Shown here: one piece after another, positions 1 to 10,392 of the stretch
Numbering within the stretch: the first letter of the stretch is position 1
How the letters are laid out: each line of letters begins with the position of its first letter
DNA from: Bugula neritina
Lineage: Eukaryota; Bryozoa; Gymnolaemata; Cheilostomatida; Bugulidae
Direction: 5' to 3'
NCBI GenBank assembly: GCA_964035545.1
Contig: OZ037766.1
Coordinates: 7,169,722-7,233,721, forward strand
Length of the DNA stretch: 64,000 nt
Made by a program: the position numbers and the translations under genes
The notes under the pieces: generated by a model
Seen by the model: only the letters and a program-made list of their open reading frames with translations
What the model was told of the DNA's origin: nothing
Database searches by the model: none

Positions 1-116
1 TAGGTTAATTTTCTTGTATAATATTTGTACTTTAAGATGCATTCAAAATAACTGCTCTGTAATTATTATCAAACTTTGTAAAGTTAAGACATATTTTTGA
101 TTACTATATTTCTTAG

Positions 117-408
117 GGTGGAGTTCGTTATAAAGATCCAGTTTGCTTCCGTCACAGATGGGTACCAAAATCAGCGAGTAATGACAAGAATATTGAAGCA
201 ATTCCTCGATGACTGCCGATTGAGCACAACTGGGCCTGAAGCTGTTATCGTAGAGTGTACTAGTTATTTTACATATAAAATATGTGAAAAACTTGGCATG
301 AATTTAGCGTTCGAACTTGACTTTTCTGAAAATTTTGTTCACTATAAGAAAATTGTGAATAATGACATTCATAAAAAAGCATATGTTATGGTAAAGAAGC
401 TTGAGTAA
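117..408 (+). CDS. GNAT acetyltransferase A, last exon only (gene enters from the left)
   Basis: This is the final 292-bp coding exon of a GNAT-fold N-acetyltransferase whose upstream exons lie before the window. The acceptor is at 115-116 (TTCTTAG), entered in phase 2, and the stop is at 406-408. The exon has the same length and phase as the last exon of the B genes at 2743 and 12223 and of the broken copy at 6138. Conserved positions include the VECTSYFTYK segment and the LAFELDFSE segment, matching SECTSHYSYK and LAYECDFSE in B. The part before these, VTDGYQNQRVMTRIL, sits where the GNAT acetyl-CoA-binding loop and helix fall, but the glycine pattern is weaker than in B. Substrate is unknown. 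The exon is nearly identical to the copy at 6138-6406 except at the end, where that copy is broken by a transposon. Bases 1-116 are intron. Confidence 0.8.
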
Positions 409-1335
409 AACTAGTTGTAGGGGAATTTAATTTAAAGCATCAGAAAATGTGTTGTTACCTTTTAGAGTATTATTTATGATACTGTAAACGTTTTAGATAT
501 ACTTTTATATTATATAGCTACTATTTTTATACTATTTTCTATGTGACAAAATTTTACAAATTATGAGCTGAGATAATTGATAACTTTTAATGTCATTATA
601 TTATATTATGTTATTATATTATATTGCTATATATAGCAATATCATATATGTTATTATACAAAATTATGCAACGTGTTGTATACTGTTATTCTCCTAATTT
701 ATATGTCTTCTGACATGCAACAGAAAAAGAAAGAGAAAATAGATAAAGTTGTCTTTCATAGTGCAGTGTTCTCAGCAAGCTTATCTCTGTCTTATAATAA
801 TTGTAATAGATCAGATCAAGTTGGTAATGCTAAGCATTCTGTTCCATCACCCAGTAGCCCAGTGTTGCATTATAAGCAATAAATACTACTGTAAAGGACC
901 ACTAGGACAGGGGATTTTATGAATCATCGTTGATAAATCTAACTACACAAGAATGACAGCCTTGTTTTGCTAACAGGTTTCTAAAATTATCTGTTTTGCA
1001 ACAGCTCTCTTTTACAGCGGTGGTCAGCTGTGAAGTCATTATTTTGCAAGTAGGGTTTTATTATGACGTGATTTCCGCTCGGATGACTGCAGTCGGCCTT
1101 ACGAGCACGCTAATATATCATCTGGCTCTATGCATGAATGCATAAAACTTGCTGTTGGTCTAACGACTTAATTCATGACTTACTCGAGCTTGTGTATTTT
1201 TGTGACGTACGCTATGACTGCTTCCACGGTTTCGTAATAATATCAGCACAATTATAATGATAATACATTCTGATTAAATGTTGAGCTACCGGTTATGTAT
1301 AAATAACAATGTTTTGCTAGAAACATCCTATGAAG
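409..1335. other. Intergenic spacer between acetyltransferase genes A and B
   Basis: AT-rich, with no supported gene. The stretch 409-1400 is alignable by eye with 9595-10830 (for example the shared GTTGTAGGGGAATTTAATTT block after both A stop codons), so it belongs to the tandem duplication. The small reading frame at 673-882 is not kept open in the second copy and I do not regard it as a gene. Confidence 0.7.
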
Positions 1336-1371
1336 TATAAATGCTTCGACTTGTTCTGCTTGAAATCAGTT
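1336..1371 (+). promoter_or_regulatory. TATA plus initiator core promoter of GNAT gene B (left copy)
   Basis: TATAAAT at 1336-1342 is followed by TCAGTTG at 1366, an initiator-like TCAGTT placed 30 bp downstream, the spacing expected of a focused metazoan core promoter. Both motifs and their spacing are kept in the duplicate upstream of 10831 (10760-10766 and 10790-10795). The transcription start itself is inferred. The first ATG codons follow about 40 bp later. Confidence 0.55.
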
Positions 1372-1406
1372 GCTAGTTTAGAATTATTTCAGTAAGATTT
1401 GATATG

Positions 1407-3034
1407 ATGAGTTGGAGAACTTTTTGTAGATTTTCATTTCTCGGCCTCTCTCATGGCTCAAAGCCAACCTTTAAGTTACCGACTAGACAACTATCTTCAG
1501 CAGCTGAAAAAAGAAATCTCATATCAATTCCAACATTGAAATCAAACATCAAAATTATGGTGAGTGTTTTAGGAACCTTTTCACTTCATACCAATAAATA
1601 TTGTTAAAATAACATTTCAAGCATCCAGTTTCTGAATTCTATCAAAGTTGATTTTTTTTTCAATTTGATAGACAATGAAAGATAAATCAACAGAATGGAG
1701 AAATGTATTGACTCCGTGGCTAGACTTTTTCAAGTATGAACCACTAAATTCAGCTGTGGAAGGATTTCAAAGTGAGAATGGGAAACGATGTTTAGAAGGT
1801 CTGTTAAAAGATACTCTACTCTTTGATGACACTCCGTGTATAGTGGCTTGGGACACTGACAAAGATCAGGTATATATAGTGGATATTAGGTTTTATTTAG
1901 TGTAAATGTAAATACAGAATGCACCTATTTAAGCCACTTTTTGAGCCAATATGGATAATACAGAAACCTCAGCTGCTTCCAGTTGTTAACTTTCTCTGGC
2001 TCTGCTGATCTATACATATACATAGTCATAAATTAGTTACAGTAAGAAGGGCTTCAACATAGCTGGAGGCCATATTTTCTATATAAATTGTAGCTTAAGG
2101 CATAGGCTATACATTCTTTTGTGAGAATTCCGCACTAGTTATAGACAGGTTTTTAAAAATGCTCCCTATAATGCACCTAAATTATGGCATGTTGTAAAAA
2201 GATTGAATTTTTTGTTAATTTTTATGAGCAGGCTGCCGGTTTTATCATAAACCAGACCTTCTATAAAGATCCAACCCCAGAGCAAGCCAAGCCTCCAGTT
2301 CCTTTTGCAAACCAAAATTGGGATCCAGAATGTTTACCTCAAATTATGGAGATTGAGAAAACTATGCAGTCACTTTCACAGAAGTATGATGTGTTTACAG
2401 ATTTAGGGTGAGTGATAATATCATGTAATAAATCGTAAACTATTGTAAGTGTTGTTATAATTGCTTCTATTTAGCTACATTATTGGTATCTAACAACATA
2501 AATTGTTTATATATTAACGATGAAAATTATATGGTACAAAATTTTGTCAGCCTATACAATATTAAAACTAATTCATTCTTCTAATGTTAAATAGTACAGC
2601 ACTAATTGTCATGCAATGAAACAATGAAACAAAGCTTGTTTGTGGTTTTTATAATTATTTATATAACTATTGCATTGTTTTTGCCTTCATATGTTTGTTC
2701 AGCTTAATTTTCCTGATCTAAATTTACTTTACTTCATTTTAGGGTGAAAAAAATATTTAAAACCCAAGTGATGTGTGTGTCACCAGAATACATGAAGCAC
2801 GGCGTAGCTCAGATGATGGGAGAGAAAGGTTTCAAGGTGGCTCTCGATGCTAAGTATGGTTACGAAGCTGTAATATCGGAGTGCACTAGTCATTATTCAT
2901 ACAAAGCATCCCTGAAATTTGGCTTCCGTTTAGCATATGAGTGTGACTTCTCAGAATGTTATTCCGGCTTTGATAAGATGGCAAACAAGTCAACTCATCA
3001 ACGAGCCAGAGTGATGGTGTACAAAATAAAATAA
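1407..3034 (+). CDS. GNAT-family N-acetyltransferase B (left copy), predicted mitochondrial
   Basis: Four exons: 1407-1559, 1672-1869, 2232-2407 and 2743-3034, all with GT-AG borders (phases 0, 0, 2), giving 272 aa. ATG 1407 is chosen because it is conserved in the duplicate; the extra ATG at 1404 is not. The first ~35 residues are rich in R/K/S with no acid (ending near RQLSSAAEKR), like a mitochondrial presequence. The C-terminal exon holds the GNAT acetyl-CoA region (VSPEYMKHGVAQMM, with the G-x-A loop) and the conserved segments SECTSHYSYK and LAYECDFSE. The exon layout recalls arylalkylamine- or dopamine-type acetyltransferases of invertebrates, but the substrate cannot be told. The stop codon overlaps an AATAAA (3025-3030), possibly the poly(A) signal. 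All splice sites and the frame are intact, so it is probably functional. Confidence 0.85.
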
Positions 3035-3184
3035 TCACAGCAATTTTATATATCCAGTTGGTAGCATGACTTATATTAATGCAAATTAAGGCTTTGATAA
3101 GCACCTCAACTTGTTCACTATATTTTGTAGACAATTTTATTTTTTTCATCATTTTTTAAAACACAGTTTCTTTTACTTTACAAG

Positions 3185-3187
<3 letters not shown>

Positions 3188-3253
<66 letters not shown>
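3188..3253. repeat. (AT)n microsatellite, left part of the tract that received the retroelement
   Basis: Pure alternating AT directly after the 3' region of GNAT B. The unfilled equivalent in the second unit is the single tract at 12687-12757. In this copy the tract resumes at about 5046, so 3254-5045 is inserted material. Confidence 0.9.
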
Positions 3254-3259
<6 letters not shown>

Positions 3260-3444
3260 GAAGTAAAATGAGATTTGATTAATATAATGGCATTTATTAT
3301 TAGTAGTTTCGTACACAAGAACGATGTGCACTCGTCAGATAAATTAGTGGCTAATTTATCTGACGAGTGCACATCGTTCTTGTATACGAAACTACTAGTA
3401 ATAAATGCCATTATATTAATCAAATCTCATTTTACTTCTTCTAA
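3254..3444. repeat. 191-bp near-perfect palindrome carrying head-to-head hammerhead motifs
   Basis: The arms are 3254-3349 and 3350-3444, with few mismatches and almost no loop. Each arm has a CTGACGAG core, so both strands carry a hammerhead-type sequence. It lies between two (AT)n tracts beside the Penelope-like fragment and is absent from the duplicated unit. It is likely part of, or mobilised by, the same retroelement. Confidence 0.8.
3349..3409 (+). ncRNA. Hammerhead ribozyme (type I), retroelement-associated
   Basis: All core parts are present in order. Stem I 5' strand GGC plus ATTTAT (3349-3359) is followed by the core CTGACGA (3360-3366), stem II GTGCAC/GTATAC (3367-3372 with 3382-3387, one mismatch and one G.U), and GAAA (3388-3391). 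A 3-bp stem III ACT/AGT closes on loop ACT, then U16.1 and A17 at 3400, then the stem I 3' strand ATAAAT and GCC (3401-3409). Stem I pairs as ATTTAT/ATAAAT then GGC/GCC across a 2-nt bulge. Cleavage is predicted after A3400. The very short stem III is the form described for Penelope-like elements and retrozymes. The mirror copy on the minus strand has a weaker stem III. Activity is inferred, not shown. Confidence 0.75.
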
Positions 3445-3505
3445 TGTTTACGCTCTAGATTTATTTCTATAGAGCACTCTAGTAACGTTTTATAAACACT
3501 CATTT

Positions 3506-3635
<130 letters not shown>

Positions 3636-3746
3636 TTCTATAATTAAAATGAATCAAAAGAACTCAATATTTCGAAAAATAGAGTATTTATATTTGGTAC
3701 TAATACAATTTTGGATATAAAAATAAACTTAGATCTTCATTCTATT

Positions 3747-3791
3747 GACTACAATATTGTTTCACGTAGTGCGAGCTACGATCATCAGGTC
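3747..3791 (-). ncRNA. Hammerhead ribozyme-like motif, 3' side of the Penelope-like fragment
   Basis: On the minus strand GAC (3791-3789) precedes the core CTGATGA (3788-3782). Then come stem II CGTAG/CTACG with loop CTCGCA (flanked by a T-T pair instead of the usual G-C), GAA, and stem III ACA/TGT with loop ATAT. A17 at 3750 is followed by GTC (3749-3747), which pairs with the 5' GAC. Stem I is only 3 bp before a mismatch, so this may be a weakened copy. Confidence 0.6.
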
Positions 3792-3860
3792 GTTGTGTGT
3801 ACGCTTGAGTGATTTTGTTTTGAAATTAGTATTGTTAGTGTATTACTACGCTGGAATGTT

Positions 3861-4690
3861 TTAACTAGCGTCTGTTAAGTGCGCAAGTAAAAATTTGCGT
3901 TTATGTCTACACGTGGTGGAAAGCTCTTTTCGTTTGTTGAGGGAAGATAATTCCGGTTGTTTTAAAATTATATACTTCTCATAGTTGCATAAATTACATC
4001 TATTGGTTAGGTTTGAGTATGACTTGCAAATCTTTAAAATATTCAATTTTAAGCTGAATTTCGTTTTGTTGTCTTTTAAATTCCAGATGTGTCTGCTGAG
4101 TTGTGTGCTGTTAGCTTTATCTGCATGTAGGAAAGAGGCTTTGTGGTTATTGAATCTGGTTTTGAAGGTAGTCGAACAGAGTCCTATGTATGAATGGCTG
4201 GAATTATTGTCATGTCTTGTTACAGTTGCTTGGTATATTACGTCTTTGTATAAGCATTTACCATTTAGTGGACAGTGGGAAGGTTGTTTGCAGTTACATT
4301 GTGTGTCATTTAGTTTAGTAGCGTTAGTAGGGGTGTGTGCGGTTTTAAGTTTATGATGGTTCGAGCCATCAATAATATTTTTCATGTTGGGCATGCATGA
4401 ATAGCTAATTTTTATAGTTTTCCTATTGAAAATTTTACTTAGTTGGTTGGATGGTGGAAAGCATTTGTCGATGATTTGAAGAAATTTCTTCCCTATTTTG
4501 GTTTTTACTGTTGAACTAAAAGGTGGGTTGTACCACAATATGTTTCTATTTCTATTTTTATTATTGTTGTTGGATTTAGGTGTCGGGTTATATTTTAATT
4601 TATAGTCATATCCACTGTTTGATAGTGCTTCTTGGTACGGTTGTATGGTGGTGTTAAACTCTTCTTCATTGGAGGATAGTGAGCTAAGTC
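3861..4690 (-). pseudogene. Penelope-like retroelement C-terminal region with GIY-YIG endonuclease
   Basis: The frame is open to 4841 on the minus strand, but only the part after about 4690 (from RRLSSLSSNEEEF) looks like retroelement protein. In order it has a linker (NPPFSSTVKTKIGKKFLQ, FNRKTIKISYSCMPNMKNII), a zinc-finger-like CNC..HCPLNGKC, the GIY-YIG-type core YIGLCSTTFKTRFNNHKASF, and a Cys-rich CNLCNYEKYII segment. This order is characteristic of endonuclease-bearing Penelope-like elements. No reverse transcriptase lies upstream; instead the frame runs into repeat-like sequence and the 53-bp inverted repeat. It is therefore a truncated relic, although the endonuclease frame itself has no internal stop. 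The stop is at 3861-3863. Confidence 0.8.
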
Positions 4691-4733
4691 TTCTATTTAT
4701 ATTTTCTGGTATATATATATATGTATATATATA

Positions 4734-5016
4734 GGTATACGAGAAACATTGTTGATTTATTACTTTATTAGGTAAAGTAATTATACTAATATTTCGGGTA
4801 CCACTGTACCCATCTTCAGAGTAGCAATGAATGAAATTCAAAAATTATTATGTTTTGTATATTACGCAGGTCAAAAATTATACTGACTCTTTTGCATAAA
4901 AAATAAATTAGAGTTGACAAAAAAAAATATAGATATCCAAGTATAAAAATAGCAAGAATTATAGTATAATTACTTTACCTAATAAAGTAATAAATCAACA
5001 ATGTTTCTCGTATACC
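4734..5016. repeat. Perfect 53-bp inverted repeat (4734-4786 / 4964-5016)
   Basis: The arm 4964-5016 (GTATAATTAC...GTATACC) is the exact reverse complement of 4734-4786. It flanks the start of the minus-strand Penelope-like fragment and probably marks its pLTR-like terminal structure. Confidence 0.85.
4784..4819 (-). ncRNA. Hammerhead-like motif, 5' side of the Penelope-like fragment
   Basis: On the minus strand the core CTGAAGA (4819-4813) is followed by a perfect 6-bp stem II GGGTAC/GTACCC with loop AGTG, then GAA, a 3-bp stem III ATA/TAT with loop TTAG, and A17. The sequence before the core does not pair well with the sequence after A17, so stem I is not evident. The motif recalls the conserved hairpins of Penelope pLTRs; ribozyme activity is doubtful for this copy. 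Confidence 0.5.
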
Positions 5017-5045
5017 TATTTATAATCAAATTGCTAGCTCGTATA

Positions 5046-5063
5046 GATATATATATATATATA

Positions 5064-5150
<87 letters not shown>
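5046..5150. repeat. (AT)n microsatellite, right part of the split tract
   Basis: The AT run resumes here and is followed by CATACTTATAGTATTGCTACC, which matches the sequence after the intact tract at 12758 in the second unit. Confidence 0.9.
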
Positions 5151-5154
<4 letters not shown>

Positions 5155-5539
5155 CTTATAGTATTGCTACCTGCTGATATTATTTGTATTTAAATACACT
5201 TTTTAAGATCATGCATGTATAAAATCAAAGTGTAGTTATTTCATCCATGAGTATGGAACATACTAGAACATGTTGTACATAATATATTATAATAAACCAG
5301 CTCAAATTTATTGTTAACAGTTTTATTCCAATAGATTATTCAACACTCAGCTTTTTCCTGTTGGTTAAAAATTGTTAATTTGCATATATCCAATAAGTAA
5401 AATAACTAAGTAATAGATGTGAAATGTTTTCAATTAGGAGATGAGAGTTTTATAAAAACTTAATATAAAACTTGTTCAGAGTTTGTTCAACTATAAAATT
5501 ATGTAGAATTCTCAAAAGTTGAAACTAGTTTGCTGATTT

Positions 5540-5664
5540 ACAAGCTGTGACAACCAGTTCGGCGTTTTCTCGCCTCAATGATCTCTTTAGGTATGGTTTT
5601 TAAGCTATACGCCCAGCCAATCTTTGCCATTAAGTTAATGAAGATAGTCGTGGGATTCAACGCA
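5540..5664 (-). pseudogene. Truncated 3' end of delta-9 desaturase (duplicate)
   Basis: The minus strand reads NPTTIFINLMAKIGWAYSLK then TIPKEIIEARKRRTGC, almost identical to the C-terminus encoded at 13181-13360. About 40 bp are deleted after RRTGC, so the frame ends at once (CHSL stop). The match stops abruptly near 5664, inside what is the last exon of the full gene, and is joined there to acetyltransferase exon 3 sequence. It lacks all three histidine boxes and cannot be functional. The 3' flank (5151-5540) also matches 12760-13180. Confidence 0.9.
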
Positions 5665-8600
5665 TTTAGTTTTATGACAAAGTTAGCAGAGGGTTATGAC
5701 AAATTCACTGATTTGGGGTAAGTGGCTTTGTATGATAGACTTGATATAAAATTAAATCATACTATACATATTCTGGTGAGAGAATAATAAAATTAAGTTA
5801 ATATTTTAGTAACAATAAGTACAATCTCATATTAAAACATCTTAATCAATAATCATCAAAAAAAATTAATAGTAATCACTGATATATGCTGTTGGATGCT
5901 TTTCTCTGTAATTTAAGCTGTTGCAAAATTTCATCAAAAATTATGCTTGCAGCTCCATATAATTTTAATTTATGTGTTTACCCAAGTATTTATCTTACTT
6001 TATGATTTTATACTTTATACCAATTAGTAATTCTCTTGTATCATATTTGTACTCTAAGATGCATTCAAAATAACTGCTCTATAGTTTTTATTAAACTTTG
6101 TGAAGTTAAGACATGTTTTTGATTACTATTTTTTTAGTGTGGAGTTTGTTATTAAGATCCAGTTTGCTTCCGTCACAGATGGGTACCAAAATCAGCGAGT
6201 AATAACAAGAATATTGAAGCAATTCCTCGATGACTGCCGATTGAGCACGACTGGTCCTGAAGCTATTATCGTAGAGTGTACCAGTTATTTTACATATAAA
6301 ATATGTGAAAAATTTGGCATGAATTTAGCATTCGAACTTGACTTTTCTGAAAAATTTGTTCATCATAAGAAGATTGTGAATAATGACATTCATAAAAAAG
6401 CATATGTGGCCAGTCGCGACAAAACCGGGGATGTGGCGGCGTTTATAAAGTGTAGTAAATGAAGGTTTAATTTGGATATACTTAAATTTGAAATTAATTT
6501 CCAGTTTTTAGGTTTTGAACTTTTCTGATACAAAAAAATCCAAGGATTTCAAAAATCATACTTTCGTAAGCATTTGATGATTCCTTCAGCTCCAAAATTG
6601 CATTTAAAGTTGGTAACTAAGGCATTTAATTTTTTAAATGATGAAAAAATTGCGAAGTTATCAAATAAAGAAAGAAGACAATTTTAGTCATTTTCATAGC
6701 GTGGGATCTTGCAAATTTATTTTTTATTAAATGAATTTAGCTTACACCTCTTTCTTCGCATTGTCAGAAGCATCGTATTTAAAATCGAAGGCTAGTTTTA
6801 GTTTTTCATCGTGCTCCATCCAAAGTTAGCTTTTAAGTTACAGAGCTGTTTTGCCCTTTGGTGATAAATACTAAACTTGATCTTTATCTTTAGCGTTCAA
6901 GCTTGAAAATCACAACAATACAGGTAATTATACTCAAAACCATCCTTTACGCTACTAACTTAGAATTGTTGCCAGGATTATTTGTAGTTATCAATTTATT
7001 AATATTGATATTCTTACTATCACTAGGAGTATCGGTATCAGTATGTCTATTCTTATTCTATACTAGTAACTATTTAAATGACTCTCACTATGACTCACAG
7101 TTTGAGGTACGGTTACTCATAAGGATAATCATAATGAATATCATTCATGATTTACTGATACTGGTATTTGGCAGTAAAACCAAATGTAGCTCATTAATAT
7201 TAATAGTATAAGTAATAATTAATAATTATAAATTCACTATTTGAGTCTGACTCTGAGTTTCGCCTTCGGTCTTAAAACTTGATACTTATACTGATAGTAT
7301 TATATTTATTATTGATTTATTCTGTAGTTGATATTTAAATTTACATTGGACTTATTCTTTGTAACTTTTAGCCTCTGTCTTAGATTTTGTGAATACAGTT
7401 ACTGATTACTATTACTATTAGTATCAGTATTATACTATTAACATTAGGCCTACTACTACTAGTCAAACTACCGTTTCCTTTTGTGATTTTTAAATTAGCT
7501 CAAAATTTGATTTAAAATATAATGATAAAATCTTTATCACATTATGCAGGCTTACAGTTACTGTCAAAACTCAATTGATAATCCTATTTATATTGATAAA
7601 AGCATCACCTATAACCAAATTGAAATGGTAAATGTGATTAAATGTAAATGAGTATAATGATGAAATATTAATGCAAGTTCATGGTGATTCTATAGTTGAC
7701 TGACTTAGTTCTTCAGTAAGTTACTTTTAGTCTTATTTAGTGAGTAGTAACACTAACTGAATGCATAAATAGTCTAAACTTTTTAATTATATTATAAAGG
7801 ATGAGCAAAAGTTTATTCATATTTCAAAGTACTTTATTGAATTCAAATTGATTTTATAGTAAATGTCTTTAATATATTCAGTTGCACTTAGCTAGCTTTT
7901 TTACTCAATTAAATGCCTGAGTGGTTAATAGTTATCGAAAGACATTGCTTCTAAATTGCCAATTGCAGATATGCTAGATATTCAAGTGCATAATGTGTAA
8001 TTTTACTGATAATACTATGTTAATATAGAATAATATGATATTCTGTACATTTTAGAAAGTGGACTTATGAGAGCATTAGAGTGAAGACTTATACCTACAC
8101 AACTCTACTACCTATCAATCTAACACTTCTAATGTAGACACTCTGAATTTTGGCTTGCAAGATTATGGCTTCTGCTTATTTCATTCATAAAAAGGTTTGC
8201 AGTCTTTTAATGATGTGCTTGAAAATTTTCAACATTTTTTTTAATTTAAATTGTTCTGTTTAATTCAATAAATTTAAATGTTGATAAAATGCAGGATGAC
8301 AATTAACTGCTGCCATAATAGTACTACAAGAGTGTTTAACCAACTAAATTTTTATAATATAACTGCGTATAATTTCTAATCAAGCTACCGTTTTCTTTTG
8401 TTATTAAAAAAGTCAACATTGTACTTGCAGCTCTGGAATAGACAATAGATTGGTAGATTGGCAGAATGGATGTCAAGTAGCAGCATCTATAATTGCTAGA
8501 AAATCAGCTGATGATAGTGATGAAGCTTTTGCCACATACATGATGTTATGTGTCCATACTCTGTAAACTCATATTATGAAGACCAAGGAAGTAGAAAGAT

Positions 8601-9594
8601 GAAAAGTGCCTCTTTTGCAAAAACCGTAGAAGCTACCTAATTTTCTTTTCTTGATTAGAGTTAATTCAAGCATAATGGTTGTATCCAGGCTGGATTTGTT
8701 GCTGCGTTTAATTAGTTTTTTAAAATAATGTATTTGATGTTTTAAATGTGAATATTAATGCCTAATAAAACTCAAAAGTTCTAATAGCTGATTTTATGTT
8801 TGTATTTTCAACATCAATTGCTAAATTTAGTTGCCGTTAGAGATTATAAAGATATTTATGAATGAATCTCGAATGATTTCATAATAGTCAAATAATTTTC
8901 TCATAAGTGTTCTACTCATTAAGCAATAACTATGAAACAGCACAGCTCAATAGCTGCAGTTTGATGTATTACACAATATATTAGAGGAGAGGAAGATATT
9001 CAATGTATAACAGGAAGCAGCTGCCATTTTGTTTTATATGACTTCCTGCTGACTTGGATGCCTAATTTAAATATCTCAACACACAAATTTGCTGAAACAT
9101 CCTCTTCTTTGCTGGAATTGTTAAACCTTTCAATCATTAAGCAAAGTAAAAAGCAAATTGACAAATAAATTAGACAAAAAGTTTGGCAGCCATATTTGAC
9201 CTAATTTTATGTTGAGGCAGCATGAAATTTAGTTTAACAAAAAGCCCAAACTTTCACAATTATTTTGATACCAAATTTGTCACTATTCCTATTATACAAA
9301 GACCCGTTGCTAAGGCTTGTAAATTGTAAACAAATAATTCTCAACTTATTCTAGAGTTGCCAACTTTAAACGCGATTTTCTCAAAACCGTAATTTAGAAA
9401 TTCTAAAGACGTTAAAGTTTTTAAATACTGATATCTCGAGTTCTATTTATGCTAGAGACTTCAAATAAAGTGCAAAATGTTTGAAAAAGTCTGCTCTATC
9501 ACTTCATAGTAATAACTAGGTTTTCAACATTTTATATACATCCCTTGTTTTGTGGTGCCAGGTCACATATGTTATGTTAAAGAAGTTCAAGTAA
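5665..9594 (+). pseudogene. GNAT acetyltransferase A, second copy: 5'-truncated and split by a transposon
   Basis: What remains is the 3' part of exon 3 (about 5665-5717, encoding LAEGYDKFTDLG, intact donor GTAAGT) and exon 4 in two pieces, 6138-6406 and 9572-9594. The pieces sum to 269 + 23 = 292 bp, exactly the length of the last exon in the sister genes. Upstream exons were lost at the duplication breakpoint, and a 3159-bp element was then inserted into codons near the C-terminus. Before the insertion the reading matches the A exon at 117-408 almost base for base. If transcribed, the frame would run from KKAY into transposon sequence and stop at 6460-6462. Confidence 0.9.
6407..9565. mobile_element. 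Non-autonomous DNA transposon (3159 bp) inserted in an acetyltransferase exon
   Basis: The element is bounded by CATATG direct repeats (6401-6406 and 9566-9571), a 6-bp target duplication. Its ends form imperfect ~28-bp terminal inverted repeats: TGGCCAGTCGCGACAAAACC at the left, and the right end read inward as TGACCTGGCACCACAAAACA, both continuing into a GGGATGT block (21 of 28 positions match). No transposase frame was found; the 102-codon frame at 6903-7211 is a low-complexity stretch. The interior has short TATTAC-type repeats around 7000-7450. The superfamily is unassigned; a 6-bp duplication is not typical of the commonest families. Confidence 0.8.
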
Positions 9595-10392
9595 AACTAG
9601 TTGTAGGGGAATTTAATTTAAAACATCGTAAAATGTTTTGTCACCTTTTATGGTATTATTTATGATACTGTAAATGTTTTAGATACACTTCTATATTATA
9701 TAGCTGCTATTTTTATACTATTTTCTATGTGACAAAATTTTACAAATTATGAGCTGAAATAATTGATAACTTTTAATGCCATTATATAGCAATACCATAT
9801 ATATTATTATTATATAGCATTATGCAAAGTGTTGTATACGGTTATTCTCATAATTTATTTCACAATTAGGTCACATTGAAAGGCTAATTTATCATTTTAT
9901 AGTTAATATTATTTTAACAATATATGTTTATTGGCCTTAAATTACAGGAATAAAATATAAAAGTGGAATTTCAATTTTACTAAAATATCGTGGAATATAA
10001 GCATTGGTGTCACACTGAAGGCATGTCTTCTGATGTGCAGTGTTCTCAGCAACCTTATTGTCTTACCAGAATTATAATGGAGTGGACCAGTTCGTAATGC
10101 TAAGCATTCTGTTCAATCACCCAGTTTAACTTGGTGTTGCATTATAAGCAATAAAGAATACTGCAAAGAACCACTAGGACAAGGAAATTATAATATGAAT
10201 CATCATTGATAGTTCTAACTACACAAGAAGGAAAGCCTTGTTTTGCTAACAGTTTTCTAAAATTATCTGTTTCGCAACAGCTCTCTTTTACAGCAGTGGT
10301 CAGCTGTGAAGTCATTATTTTGCAAGTAGGGTTTTATTATGACGCGTTTTCCGCTTAGATGACTGCTGTCGGCCTTACGAACACGCTATTAT

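Noticed and set aside
673-882. 69-codon frame in the A-B spacer
   Set aside because: Not conserved as an open frame in the duplicated spacer near 10020.
3985-4356. 123-codon plus-strand frame
   Set aside because: Antisense shadow of the Penelope-like endonuclease region.
6903-7211. 102-codon frame inside the 3.2-kb transposon
   Set aside because: Hydrophobic low-complexity translation of AT-rich sequence. It shows no transposase motif and no promoter or splice support.
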